This document shows, one piece after another, positions 10,571 to 22,618 of a stretch of DNA of 22,845 nt. The DNA is from Pelargonium tetragonum (lineage: Eukaryota > Streptophyta > Magnoliopsida > Geraniales > Geraniaceae). Position 1 is the first letter of the stretch; each line of letters opens with the position of its first letter. The notes below the pieces were generated by a model. The model saw only the letters and a list, made by a program, of their open reading frames with translations. It had not been told where the DNA came from and did no database searches. The stretch spans positions 1 through 22,845 of the forward strand of contig JAYMTL010000197.1 of NCBI GenBank assembly GCA_036897445.1, read 5' to 3'. A program made the translations under genes and the position numbers.

Positions 10571-13500
10571 AGAAAAGTAGAAAGTAGGTACCTCAACTGC
10601 AGAAAAAGGATACTCTAGATAGCAATACGGCAGTGTTCTATTGAGTCCTTAAATGTTTTCTTTCTTAGGTTCGATTTGAAAAGTATTGAAGTATTTTATT
10701 AAAATCTTTGAGCAAAAAGGAAAGAATTAAAATTCCCTTAGTTTTTGCGCGAGCCTCTAAATCCTTTATTAACCAGCGCAATTAAAAGCAGGATTCGGAC
10801 CAACGAATTCTGATTAGTTACAGTTTTGATTGAGCAGGGGAAACAAGAGCAAGATTGATTTATACCTTTCAAAAAAACTATACTCTTAAAACCTCTTATC
10901 TTAATAGTGGCAAAAGAACTGTAAGTAGATAAAGATTCTCTCTTGATCTTTCCGATCCAGGTAACAACCATAAGAAACTTAGGAAGTGAATTAGGAACAT
11001 TCACTTCAACTATCATCCTTATTCAAAGTAAGCGATAGCCGTCCTTTATTCCTTTGCTTTTCGTTCGGGATTTTGTCTTCTATGCTCTAACAAAACAAAT
11101 ATGAAATGCGTAAACCAAGTTCTACTAAATTATGTTGAGTAGAGTGAGGGGCTTTTGAAAAAAGTGTATCGTTCAGTGTACTTTGATTTTTAGGGGTGCT
11201 CAATTCCTAGGATTCCGAATCTAAGAGTTCAAATGCTTTTAATAGTAAGAGTTTGTTATTGATAGCACATGAATAAGCCAACTTATGTTTCTTTTTAATT
11301 GGTTTAACTGACTTACTTGTTTGAGCTAGATTCTGTATTCTTGTATTATAGGGAGCAGAGGCTATAAGAGCAGTAGGGGGAGAATCCTTATTAAACTTAT
11401 AAATTTTTTGGGGGTTATTAAAAGGACACTTTCGTACCCAGTACTTTACTGCAGCTTTTCTTTTAGAGAGGCAGAGTAAGATTCTACCAGTAAGCCGGCT
11501 CACGGAAATCCCAAGAGTCTGACTTTATCAATAGTGATTCGGTCAAGGTAAGGGCCTTTTTACAAGGTTAATTTGAGTCACTAGTTTGATCTCATTATTG
11601 TCAATTTATCCGGACATGTTAAAGAGAACTTATAATTAGTTTAGAGATACCACCTAAAGCGGATTTTGAAAATTCCCCTTGATTTATTTGAAAATAGAAT
11701 TTTTGAGAACAGGGTACCGATCCAGCAGTGCCTATAAAAAGCAGCTTACTATAACTAACTAGCACTGCGGGTGTCTCATTCTTTTTCATACAGGGATCCT
11801 TCACGTAAATCCACACCATACTTTCAGGATTAGATCCTATAACCCATTCATTTTTTGATTCTTACACTCATTTAGCCTACTTTTCTTCCGGTTTTACTAA
11901 ACAGAATTTTATAAAGAATGTTTTTACCAGCTGATAAGGAAACGCTTTCTACTTGTTTTGGTATCCCTATAAGGAGTTAGCTCCCCTGTACTTAACTTTG
12001 ACTGAGAATACACGGATAGGTAGAGTAAAATAGGGCCCCTTTATTATAGCTATGAATTCATCAAACTTATTTTAGTTTTGTTGTTACTCTATTCTACTTT
12101 TTTATTCTAAGGGTTTCCTGTCTTAACCAAGAAAGACGGAGCTGAGAATTTTCCTTTAATTGTATATGTCAAAGTACTTATTGTACTTAAGACGAGGTCC
12201 TTACAAAAGCAAGAATTATGAGTTCAATTTGATATCTTGATAAATTAACACTTCATTCTTTTTTTAGGAGAAACACTTTGAGCCCGTCCCGTAGTGTTAG
12301 TCTTGATATATAATAAATACATAACAAAATTTTTTGAGAATAAGCACCATACGCTTGGTATGAAACAAAGAAAAAGCAAGGAGATCCTGATATGTAGGAG
12401 TGCAAAAGCTTCCAAATGACTATTAGAAATTTAATAATAGGTAAGTAACCCGGGCCTTTAGCTTCAGAGAATTTCCAATACAGGGTCCTGTAGTATGAGT
12501 GTACATAGGACTTACTTAATCCAGAATCCAGATACAAAAATCTTTCTTCTTTGAAAGGCTTCCGGTGGTGACCCACATCTCTTTTAGTACTTTTATTAGC
12601 CTCTCGGAGTTCTCTTAAATTTTTTCATGACGTAGAAAATAGAAAAAGACTTTGGAACTGGCGCAGAAGTTGAACTCAGGTTACTTATTTAATTAAACCT
12701 ATGCTTTACCTTTAGTTGTTCTAAAAAAGAAGTGTCTACAAAGTCTTACTTTAAGCTCAGTTTTCTATAGAAGTTTAACTCGGTACTGTAAACGCAGGAA
12801 CTCCCATACCAAATCTTTAGCAGAAAGCCCCGGACCCGGCGTTATCCTGGCAATTCTTCGTTTCAAACAAAAACAAAGGGGGCGCTTTAATAAAAACTTC
12901 TTTTCATAAAAAGCTAAAAGAGATCTATGAAAGAAATAACACGCCATTATTCACAACAAAAGTCTTAATCAAAGGAAGGAAACTCGAGCAACCGGGAGAA
13001 CTTTTCTTTTTGTGTATTTGCTTACTTTGCTTATCCGAGAGTCAGAGCTTTTTGGGAACTCCTCTTTATTCTCAGGACTTAAATAACTGTAACAAGTCAG
13101 CGTATAAAATCCAGAGAGTTTTCTTATTTATTTAATATTTAAAATACATCAGGATAACCTTTCAAATAAAAATATAAGAAAGGGGCGGGTTCCCGGTTTT
13201 CTTTTTACTGGAATTTCTTTCCTGTTCTGCCTCATAGGACATAAGAAGCTCCTTTAACGAAGTAGTTTCTAGGATATAGTTTTTTTATTAAGGCCCCGCA
13301 TGGAGAGGCCCACCCATAGAGTAAAGAGGTTTCAGTCCACGACGTTATATTCAAAAATTCTAGCTCTTTAGCTTTCTACTATAAAGGGTGCGGTTGCGCT
13401 ATTCTGGTATGGCAAGATTTCCGTAGATGCTCGTCATTATCCCCCGTTTATTGCTCTTTTGTGAAAAAGAACCTCTCCATTAGTACTCCTAGCTTCATTT

Positions 13501-14700
13501 CACTTAATCCAACTTTTTACTGATCCTCAACAACGCAAGGTTATCACTACTCGGTTAATTTATTTGACATATCCTATTAGAAGGGAAAACCTACTATCGG
13601 TTAACAAAGAAAGGGCACCCTGTTATTTCAAAAGTCTTAAGAGTCGTTTTGCAAAGGGCTGTTCTGTAGTCTACCTATCAAATTCTTATCTAAATTTGGC
13701 TTTACTAGCACCTCTTTTATCAAGTGCAGAGGTTTCTTTCACGGCCCCCTATAGATCTTAAACCCTGGGAATACTTTAGTTAATTAATATTAATAAGGTG
13801 GATGGTCGCTAGTTCGAATACTTCTTACATTCTTTTTAGAATGGAATAGGGGTATCCGGAAAAAGCTTCTTCATCTTAGATTATCCTTTAGCGTAGACTA
13901 TCTCGAGTAGTGTCCTAAATAGAGCAAAATTGGCTCCTAACTGGTATAATATAATTCGAAAATAATAGATTATAAAAAAGGAAAGATAAAGAAAGAGGTT
14001 CTTCCCGGGCATTTACCTCATCTAGTATAAAAGATTGTTTACTTATTGGGTAATCCGGGTTCGCGGTATCTGACTATAGTGATTCTTCTTTGTCAGGTAC
14101 CCCAGGGGACGCTAATTACTATAGACTCTAGTGTAATTAGTCCTATAGTCTTGATATAGAGGATATGTATAAGAAAGAGGCGGAATACCCTACTTTCGCT
14201 GTAAACTACGTACTTTTTTTGTAACAAAATGAAGGAGGAAAGCGTGAAATAAAAAGTAGTTGGGGAGATGTAGGACATAGCTCTATACTGGTTATAAAAA
14301 CAGACAGAGGGTTATCCCTAGCTAGGATATAAAGAATCAGAAACTGCGCGCATCAAGCTCCCCTAAATTTTCAACAGCAAGCATAGTGTTCTCTTTAAAA
14401 AGTTTGCTAGGCGTATCCCTTTTTTAAATTCTGCAAGGATAACCTTTTTACAATACACCCAAAATCCTCGGTAAAAACATGATTTAGGGGATAATACCTA
14501 ACCTCTCATAATCAAGATTGTTAAAATAAAACACCCATATCTCTTATTTTCTTATTAAAAGACTTTTTGATTCTAATGCTCGTAAAAGTGTAAAAGATAT
14601 CCTATAGATAGAAGCAAGCAACGTCTCTCAATAGAACGGGGTTTACCCATATAGTTTTTTTTTTAAATCCCTGGATATCCGTTGGACTCCCCTTTTTTAT
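10571..14700. other. Gene-free spacer; only chance-like frames
   Basis: The longest frames in the window lie here, on the minus strand: 12253-12576 (107 codons), 11207-11503 (98) and 10738-11016 (92). I considered each as a small protein. None has a signal peptide, clear membrane segment, metal-binding cluster, repeat or family motif, none has a neighbour to form an operon, and their composition equals that of the flanking DNA. I therefore leave them unannotated. The remaining sequence shows no repeat, RNA or regulatory structure that I can support. Confidence 0.5.
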
Positions 14701-14724
14701 TTTCTTATTTGGACAAATTAAAAA

Positions 14725-14976
14725 TTGAAGCTTTCACTTCTAATTTATGAAATTCTTGTTTGTGCGCAAATACCCGGTTACTCTTGTGACCTTACTCAAG
14801 AGAGGCAGACTTTTTTAATAAATAAGTCTTTACTACGAATAGCACAGAAAAATTTTAGCATCCTTAAGCCTGAATATAAGCCTGAATATTTAAGGGGATT
14901 CCTCTATAAATATAAAGAAAGGAAAGAGCGAAAAAACTTTTTCTTACTAAATTACATACCTCGTAAGTATCACTAA
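14725..14976 (+). CDS. Doubtful 83-codon frame with internal duplication
   Basis: This frame opens at TTG, not ATG, and would encode a basic 83-residue peptide with a Lys/Arg/Tyr-rich end (KPEYKPEY, then YKYKERKERK). It contains a 12-base tandem duplication in frame. No family is recognisable, no ribosome-binding site or promoter is evident, and it stands alone in spacer. It is listed only because the basic, repeat-bearing tail differs a little from the other chance frames. I think it is more likely not a gene. Confidence 0.1.
   Translation: MKLSLLIYEILVCAQIPGYSCDLTQERQTFLINKSLLRIAQKNFSILKPEYKPEYLRGFLYKYKERKERKNFFLLNYIPRKYH
14866..14889. repeat. Two perfect 12-base tandem copies
   Basis: AAGCCTGAATAT is present twice without a gap or mismatch. 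Like the duplication at 4631 it looks like a fairly recent slippage event in otherwise decayed DNA. Its length, a multiple of three, keeps the doubtful frame at 14725 open, but that alone is weak evidence of coding. Confidence 0.7.
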
Positions 14977-16786
14977 TGATTTATAAAAGAAGAGCTTACT
15001 ACCAGACCCCTGCAAGAGGACTTAGAATAACATTTAGTATTTAGTAAACCCTAGGTGTGTTAAGAGTTATTAAGGTTAAGTTAAAGATTCTTGAAACTTA
15101 GCTGCCTTGTGTGAAGTAAAAACAGGAGTCTAGAAGGTCTCGAGTCTTTTATAGCATTCTTAACAAAGTAAGCATCCTTTGATTAAAGAAAAAGATAAAA
15201 AGATAGATACCTATGTAAACAAACTCCGATCTGAATGCTCAGAGTTGTTAGAATCCTTGAAAAGTCTTTTTTGTAAATCTAATCTAAAGAAGAGGTTAGC
15301 TGCGGAGAATTCAATTTATGACAGCTTATAAGTATAAAATGAGTATTTCTAAAAACTTGCGTTCCATATTTTCCTCTTTTATAGTCTCCGATTCAAAATG
15401 CTTGGGATTACTTCCAAAACCCGATCAAATATATAGTATATTGAAAGATAGACCTTTTAAAGAGAAGTTAGTGAATTCTTTTTGGTGGCATAGCACTGGT
15501 TAACTTTGCAGCCCCTTGTAACCCCTGCTTTATATTAGTTTTTTTAAGAAGCTTTTCGAGATTAAGGTATACTTTATAGGATTTTCAACTCCCCTTTCTT
15601 TTCTTTGCATAGCTATTACGCTGTAATAAACACGGACCCCACTAAGGTTCTTCCTGGGTCAGTAAAAGAACTAATTTCGTCAGAGATACTAAAACAGGCT
15701 ACCTTTCGCATCACTTTATATAAAAACAAAATTCCTTTATATAAACCTGTTATAAGTTACGTGCCCTATAAATTTGTGTTGAAAGTATCTAAGTAATCAA
15801 GATCAAAGAGTATTTAGAGGAAAGGCGGAGCAAATAACGAGAAAGAGAGGTCTTGAATCTGCAGAACTCCTTTTTAACTAATATGTGAATTCTGACTATT
15901 CTATATACCTAAAGAGTTAAGAATCCCCTTAAAATCTTTTCAACCGAACGAAGTGTTATTAATTACATTACCTCAGGGCACCCATGCATCTTTCAATAAG
16001 CATACTATTGGCATCCTTGGACTACCATTCCTCTGAGAAAAGCCAGAATTGCTAATAAGTAAGTGAAACACTCCTCATTTGGTATATAAGCTGCTTTACT
16101 GGAAAAAAGAATGATAATGAGGAATAGGCACTACTTAGTAAAAAGCCCCCTTTGCCGTCTTCCTACAGCAATTTTACGTATTGTTCTAAGAAAAAGGACA
16201 CCCTCGGGTTACTTTCTTTTCATTGGAATGGTTCGGAATAGCTCAACTAGTTATAGCAAAAAAGCAAAGATCAGCCCCGAAATCTCTCAACTATCCGCGC
16301 GACAAGAGAAGTTACAACACGAGTAACGAAATAAGGAGTTTTTTTAATAATGTACTGCTTCAGACTCTTATTAGCCGCACCCTGTTGAGCTTTCTTCGTC
16401 AGATCTAGGCCTATTTCATTTACTGTGACCTGACCCTTACCTAGAACCTATTTGATCCCAAAATTTTTTTAATATTCATAAGACCAACAAAAATTGAAAG
16501 CTCCCCAAACCTTTTTACTAGAAACCAGCTCTTTAGCAAACAGACTGAACTCTTCTCCCTTCCGCTTTGAGATTTCTTATTTATTAAGGGGAATTCTAAA
16601 ATAGGACTGGTTAACAAGAAGCTCATCTACTCTCTATCAAGTATAGAAATCGGGGAATTGAATTCTAAAGAAACAGAGTCAAATTAATTAGATGGTAAAT
16701 AGTTCAAATAGGCAATAACTAAGTACAACAAAGGAAAGAATTCTAAAGTTTAATATTAAGACAAGAACCCTATAAATAGAAAGGAG

Positions 16787-16850
16787 ATTGCGGGACTCGA
16801 ACTCTCGACATCTGAGTCAAAGAAGTCCTATTTTACTTTGAAAGTTTGAA
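16787..16850 (-). other. tRNA 3'-half-like sequence (weak)
   Basis: Read on the minus strand, GAGAGTTCGAGTCCCGC followed by AATCTCC looks like a T-arm plus the 3' acceptor strand of a tRNA. The T-loop TTCGAGT is canonical and three of the five T-stem pairs can form. The complementary 5' acceptor strand (GGAGATT) is absent at the expected distance, and I find no matching D-arm or clear anticodon stem. It is at best a relic of a tRNA 3' half. Confidence 0.2.
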
Positions 16851-17803
16851 TGAAAGTCTTCAAAAGCTGATTTCAAGCAAGGTAGATTTACACAATACAA
16901 ATAAGGTTTTTTCTAGATAAGTGATTTCGTTTTTCTAACTAGGACACAAGGCTTTACAACGTGTATTTCCTTCTATTCTATATTGACTGGTAAGCAAATC
17001 CCTTTTGCTATATTCTGAAATTCTGTATTTATGGGCTAATAAAAAAACTCCCGCACTCTTGTTATTGGATTTTGACCCCTTTTCTTTCAGATTAGAAAAG
17101 AACCCTTGAATATTCTAAAATGAATTTCTATTTATTCCTTTACACCCCGTTTATTCAGTAATTCTGGAGGTTCCTATATTATAAACTTTCCTCGTGCTTA
17201 CGCCTTAAGGGGCTAAATCTGCCAACTTGACTCTATCTTGTATGCGTGGATTAAAGGGTACCCCTATAAAAACTCCAAACTCGTAAGACCTTAAAGCTTG
17301 ACCAAAAAAAGGACAAACTGCTAAAGAATTTCATGTGAACGCCCGAGATTCCTGGATTCCTCCTATAAAACCCGGTTCTAATAGCGTTACCCAAACAAAC
17401 CTTAAAGTGGAGTCTCCCCTAGTGGATAGAAAATTTACTGCGTCTTAAGAAGTCTCTAATTTTTAGGGGAACCACAGAGAAAAAGCCTACGGATTACCCC
17501 CGATCTAAGTTAGGAGATTCTAAAGTACTCCATCGGTTTGTTCTTGTAAAGCAAAAAGTAGAGAAAGCGCTAAAAAGTTTAGCCATGGGAAAAACTCTAA
17601 GGTCTTTCCTTATATTGAAAGGGTTTTCTAGGTGAAACTTCACTTGACTGACAAGATTGACTTTGATTTGTCTTTCTTTTTATATCTTCTTTGTATTTAT
17701 TTTAGATTAGTTTGCTTAGGAACAGTAGCAAGAGGAGTATGCGCAAGGGCTATATCTATTAATTAGGAATCCCTAGCCTCCCATAGACTAATTCCCATAA
17801 GAC

Positions 17804-17815
17804 TCCTAGGAGTGC
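17804..17815. repeat. 12-bp palindrome around CCTAGG
   Basis: ACTCCTAGGAGT is exactly self-complementary and contains the CCTAGG hexamer that is over-represented in the window. It has the shape of a dimeric protein-binding site, but no promoter or gene is adjacent, so I assign no role. Confidence 0.45.
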
Positions 17816-18439
17816 TGGGATCTTCCTGAAACCCCCCCTTCTTTATCGATCTAGCAAAAACCTTGGAATCTTACTCCTTATGAAAAGAAACCCTAGCCTT
17901 TGTAAGAAAGTAACGAGTTCAAATCCCAGAGTTTACTTCATAACACAACTCCCAAGAAACTCACTAACCCTAATATCCTATCTCTGCATTATTCCTTGTC
18001 TCGTGAAGCAGTCCCCTAGAAGGAACCCAAAAATTTCTACCTACCCTTTCTTTTATGGTCATTTCCGTTAAACCAAGAATTCGTATACCAAGTAAACAGG
18101 GACTTTTACCGTCCGAGGCTTTTGCGTTCGATTGAATTTTAGAATCTCCCTTTCTTTTCAAAACTGTGACAACTAAGGAAACCCCGAGTTTCAATCCACT
18201 TTCTCTTGCCCCTGTCAACTTGTTTCGTTAAGCAGCTCTTCTATAACTCATAAAAGTAGCACAGTTGGATTCGAATCTTGCCAAAACCACTATCTATAAT
18301 TTCTTTGATTGAGAGTTTAGTTTTTCATTTTAAGGTGTTCACCTATTCCACCACTTAATTAGAGTCAAATTGAATGTATCATTCTTGCTTGCTTTATAAG
18401 ATCCTTTTATATATAAGAGAGAGGGTCGATCAGGCGCCG

Positions 18440-19130
18440 CCCCTAAGAGTCAAATCTATGCTTACTAGAACTCAGGTAAGAACTCCAATACGCCCACTAA
18501 GAAACTCTCTAGTACTAGACTCTCCTAAATTCATTCTCCTACCTATGTAAAAAAGTATAAGAAGTAACTAATAGAATCTAACTAATAAAACAAGTAAACT
18601 ACTGACAGAAAAGACAGAGACAATAGCTACAGGTAAGAATATTAACCCATAATACTAATAAAACTCAGGCAGGTGGTACAGGTATAGCTTATAAGACTAA
18701 GAAAAGTATGATACAGAATAACAAATAAGTAACAAAAACAAAGAAAGAAGATTGTGAGGGCGTATCTCTTTACTATCAAATACTATACCCTCAACTCCTT
18801 GACTGCGTATCAGTTAAGGTATATGCTATCCTGCCCTCATTTCCTGTCTTCTCTAACGATAAACGCAGGGAACTCAAAGGGATCTACCTTAAACCACTAA
18901 GACACTGAATAGTTACTATTCTATTAAGAACATTAAGACAAGACTGACTATAAAAGAACTCCAGTAAATATACCTACACCGGCTATCAAAAGGCTACAGC
19001 CCTATCTACTATATACCCAGTTAGAAGACTACTTCACTCCCCTTATTCACTACTGGTTCCCCTAAATTCTCTTCCTGGCCTAACAAACCTAATCAAAGGA
19101 AAAAGAAGGAAAAGAAATCAAGGACATTTT
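18440..19130 (+). mobile_element. Repeat family R1, locus 2: fullest copy
   Basis: This is the most complete copy of the family and my reference for the others. Its order is: a CTA-rich left part, ACTCAGG (18663), GACTAAGAA (18695), the core CTTTACTATC...TACTATACCCTCAACTCC (18768-18798), AGGTATATGCT-TCCTGC (18817), CTAACGATAAAC (about 18853), ATTAAGAACATTAAGACAAGA (18923, broken here by the reading of two adjacent anchors), TACCCA (19014) and CCTAAATT (19061). Around 18733-18905 one plus-strand frame stays open for some 57 codons; it includes NDKRRELKG, faintly like the start of Ty3/Gypsy-type Gag. I treat it as an old, broken fossil. Locus 3 follows about 1 kb downstream on the same strand, suggesting tandem or nested copies. 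Confidence 0.45.
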
Positions 19131-19639
19131 GATAGGCTCCTATATTACCTATCTTACGAGCTTTCACTTTCTTCCTTTAGTACTTAGGACTTGAGAAAGT
19201 CTCCCCGCTTTGAGTTTTTGCCTGTAAACTACTGAACTCTCCTAACCGGAAAACAAAACTAGGAAAGATATAGGAATTCAAGACACTAGAGCAAAGAAAG
19301 AAGAAACCAATCTTGTCTCCTAGTTTAGCTTAATCCTAGAATTGGAAACCGAGAAACCTCTACTATATCGGGCAAAGCCAAAGAAACAAAGAAGACAAAG
19401 AAAATGGAATCCTGCTTTTGTACCTATAATCTCATTTATTCCCAGGTTAGGTGCCGAGTGGTTTTTATTTGACCAAAGTACCCTCCTTACTAAATCTTTT
19501 TGAGTTGCTTACTTTAACTAGCAAGAGTAAGTCGTATAAGAATAGACTGCTTTACTTACTATACTAAAATAGGGAATACCATAGCTAAGCTCCAAGGCAA
19601 CCTAATTAACAACAAGGAAATCCTAAAACTTTAGTTATA
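19131..19639. other. Spacer between R1 loci 2 and 3
   Basis: No gene is seen. The sequence is A-rich on the plus strand and keeps some of the AAG/ACTA flavour of the flanking patches, so it may be decayed sequence of the same element, but I could not place it against another copy. Confidence 0.35.
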
Positions 19640-19920
19640 TTAAATGAAAACCAATGTAAATGTAAAAGAACACTAGCACCTATATCCTCTGTCTACTATG
19701 ACTATATAATACACATACTAATAGATATAAGAATACTACTAAACTACTTATAAACTATAAAAGGAAACTAAGACAACGGCTACCTATCTACTTGCCCTAT
19801 GCCTTTACTATCTTACTATAGAGCTTCCCTAGGTGTACTGCTTTTCCTGCTAGATATCCTAATCCTGTTCCTACAGTGCTAACCCCTAATTATCGATAAA
19901 CACAACAGCAGGAGGGGGGC
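19640..19920 (+). repeat. Repeat family R1, locus 3
   Basis: CTTTACTATCTTACTATA (19803) matches the R1 core at 18768. AGGTGTACTGCTTTTCCTGC (19831) matches 18817-18833 with about three changes, and TCCTGT, CTAAC and CGATAAAC follow in the same order (19863-19901, against 18842-18864). The insertion between CTAAC and CGATAAAC lengthens this copy slightly. Three successive anchors in order make this the best-supported R1 pair. The motif-to-motif distance to locus 2 is about 1.04 kb. Confidence 0.5.
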
Positions 19921-22149
19921 TTCTTAGACTAAAATACTAACTACTAAGAGACCTTGTAAAAATAAGGCTAGTATATGCTTAGGAATCCTATACGTACATA
20001 AAGGCTGCATAATACAAAATCACTCCTAAAAAAAAGAATTTCCTTACTGGGCTGCTCCCCCTTTTTCATTTTTTAACAGGTCATAACTTTTTCTTGTAAG
20101 GTAAAGTAGTATCTGTTGTACGCCGTTTCCTTGCTTTTTACTTCAGTAGTTCTTTTGTATTTTCCCTATATAGGGATGTAATTTAGTTGTAATCTAAAAT
20201 TTGTATGAAAATCTTTTAAGGACTCTCGCTAAAGTAAAGTCTAAGTGGCTTATCTAGCATGGAAGGGTTCCTCTTTGAGTTCCTCCGCATAACTTTAGAC
20301 TCTTCTTTCTCAGAATCTCTTTATCCCTATCAAGTTTCCCAAAATACTGGCTATACCCTTATTTCATGCTTTTTGTTAGCTTTTTTACTTTTATAGTATA
20401 CTTTCCTTGTAAGAAAAGATTCTAAAAACTAAGCGAGTCTTCATGACTTGAAACTTTTTTTAGACTTTCTCCAACTCAATAAGGAGTCTTGAGACCCAGT
20501 CAAAACTTTAGTATTTTATTTCCTTTTAGTTGTTGACTCTTTTCTGGTAAATTATACGAGGTTAGGCTTTTCACTATTCTTTTTATTGGGTCCTTACTTT
20601 CCTTTTGAAGTTCCATACTCAGGGGTCTTCCTTAGTTTGTCTAATTCTTGATAGAAAGAAAAAAGCTTGTCATAAGTCACTGAATTACTGCCAGCAGCTC
20701 TTTTTGGATATTATACTTTTATTACTCTATTGCGACCCCTACCCCCTGAAACTTTATTCTAAAGTTTCCTAGGAAGCCCATCCTTATAGATTTTGAAAAG
20801 GAGTCAATATGGGTATAATTAAAAAAGAACTGACCAGACTTTAAACGAAGTACAAATATCTCTGACTTCTTTTATTCCGCATAAATTAGTAAGCATTAAG
20901 TTACCATAACAAGCCCATAATACCTAAAAGTAAAAGAAAGGGGCCATTTTAAAGAATGTATTCTACTCCAAGAAAGATTAAGTATATAAAGAATGAAAAA
21001 GAACAAGTACTCTTAAAAGGAGCTTCTCGTTCTAGGAGAATCCGGTTATCTCTCAAACAAAGTAGACTAAAACAAAAAAGCACTTCATATTAGCATAACC
21101 AGAGGTATCTATAACTGGGTTCTCTTAAAATTCTAGGGAATCTCCCCAATCCCTCCACCCAGTAAAACGCACAGTAAATGTAGCGCCTCCCGGGTTTAAG
21201 ACTATAAAATTCCTTTTTAGAGCACGGGCAGAGTGCAAAAGTTCAGTTCAAATGCAGTTGAAGTGCGCTCCTTGAGGCAAGTAAGAGTTTGCCCTTCTCT
21301 CGTAGTAGGAAGGAGCTTCAACTATTCTTTTATTATAAACTCTCCCGTAGAAATCTAGCTTAAAATTTTTGAGTATATCGTGTAAGAGTCAAGTCAGGGC
21401 AGATAAGTTCTTTTTGAATTCATTCAGGAGTCTCAGTCTTCGGTACCATATCCAAGATTCTACAGTGTCCTTCATTTTGCTCTTTCTAAGCTCTAGTTAC
21501 ATATAATCCAGCGATCCCTCTATTAGTACAAGTTTCATCACAGTGATACGCCCTAGAGGCCCCCTTTTGCTTGGTTTAGAAAAAGCTATGTCATCAGAAG
21601 TGGGACTCCTAAATTCCTTTGAGCAAAAAGAATCAACGCGGGGTTTCCAGGGATAATTTCAAGTCAAAACTTTCCTTAGTGAGTTCTTATATTATCTAAG
21701 TAGGAACTTCTTAAGTTAATTAAGGTCGATTCTTAGTATAGTCTAAACTAAGGTATACTACTTTTAATGCTCTAAATAACCCAAGTCAATTTAAGATCAA
21801 TAAAATAAGGGGATACTTTAGACTAAACCTCAGTCTCTCCTCCTACTTTTTGAAAGACCTTAAACGCAGCTATGGCGGGGTTACCTATTCAGCAGGCTTT
21901 ATACCTTATCTAATTAATAGTAAAGGGCGTTCATGAATCCATATACTCGAAGAACTAAAATTAGTAAACTATTCCTTAAGTTTTTGTTAGTTGGATCGGA
22001 ATTTAGACCTTTATGGGTTTTGTAGAACTAGTAGTGAGTACCTAAAAAAGGCATCTTTCTTTTAAGCCTTGCGGAACTTAGGTAGGGAACCGGGCTCAAG
22101 CTAAAAATGAATAAGAATTCAGGAGTTCACTAGTCGCTTATAACTAAAA
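19921..22149. other. Gene-free spacer
   Basis: I see no gene, RNA or repeat copy. A word resembling a conserved small-subunit rRNA loop (TGCCAGCAGC, near 20687) is isolated. The TpA excess and CpA/TpG deficit are clear here too: a sample at 20041-20160 has 11 TpA against 4 ApT by hand count. Confidence 0.5.
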
Positions 22150-22470
22150 ATCTAAAAGGTTAAGCCTTCCCTAACTAACATACTAACTCGAACTCCCATA
22201 GAATCTGAAACTATCTATCAGTCTATATTGGGAAGTACTCCTTTCCTATCATCTCATTACTAAAACAAGGTAACCTCCTAAACTCCAAAGGTTGAGTCGG
22301 TAGGGGGTAGACTATCTTGCTCTAGGGCTGCATCCTCTCTATGGATAAACAAATAGCACATGGAGGTAAGCTTGCTTAAAGAGTACCTCCTATAAACAAC
22401 AAGCAACTACCAATACCTAGTAAGATAATAGCTGAAACTAAGCCACTACTCTTTACTATTTTCACTAACT
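22150..22470 (+). repeat. Repeat family R1, locus 4
   Basis: CCTTTCCTATCATCTCATTA (22231) resembles the R1 core. TATCTTGCTCTAGGGCTGC, then TCCTCTCTATGGATAAAC (about 22313-22350), matches the TATGCTATCCTGCC...CTCTAACGATAAAC part of locus 2. An AGTAAGATAATAG stretch about 75 bases further on sits where the TAAGACAAGA anchor is expected. Composition is CTA/ACTA-rich as in the other copies. The copy is shorter and more diverged than loci 2 and 3. Confidence 0.35.
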
Positions 22471-22618
22471 TGAACCCTAAGTTCTCGCTCTTTCTGGTTA
22501 TGATTTAACAATTACGGAAGCTCTACCTTTCATTACAAATTCTCTGTTTCGAGAGGAAGATTTTCAAAATCTCTTTAATCTAAGCGATTCTCTACTTTCT
22601 CTTTCAGATCTAGCGCTG

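Larger units (their letters stand above)
14990..18430. other. Gene-free spacer
   Basis: No gene is supported. Several 61-82 codon frames on both strands (15318, 15605, 16111, 16223, 16441, 17880, 17970) lack any family feature; two of them overlap each other on the plus strand and two overlap on opposite strands, as chance frames do. The segment holds a tRNA-T-arm-like word on the minus strand near 16790, similar words at 17915 and 18267, and a 12-bp palindrome at 17804. Confidence 0.5.

Noticed and set aside
10738-11016. 92-codon minus frame with hydrophobic stretches
   Set aside because: Considered as a small membrane or ribosomal protein, but no conserved motif was found and it is isolated in spacer.
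11207-11503. 98-codon minus frame with a basic peptide
   Set aside because: No recognisable domain; Lys-rich content follows from A-rich DNA. Treated as chance.
12253-12576. Longest ATG frame, 107 codons, minus strand
   Set aside because: No family motif, no neighbour and no coding-like composition. One frame of this size is expected by chance in 22.8 kb at this composition.
20687-20698. TGCCAGCAGC, another small-subunit rRNA-like word
   Set aside because: Isolated, 11 kb from the other word and without the continuation expected in rRNA.
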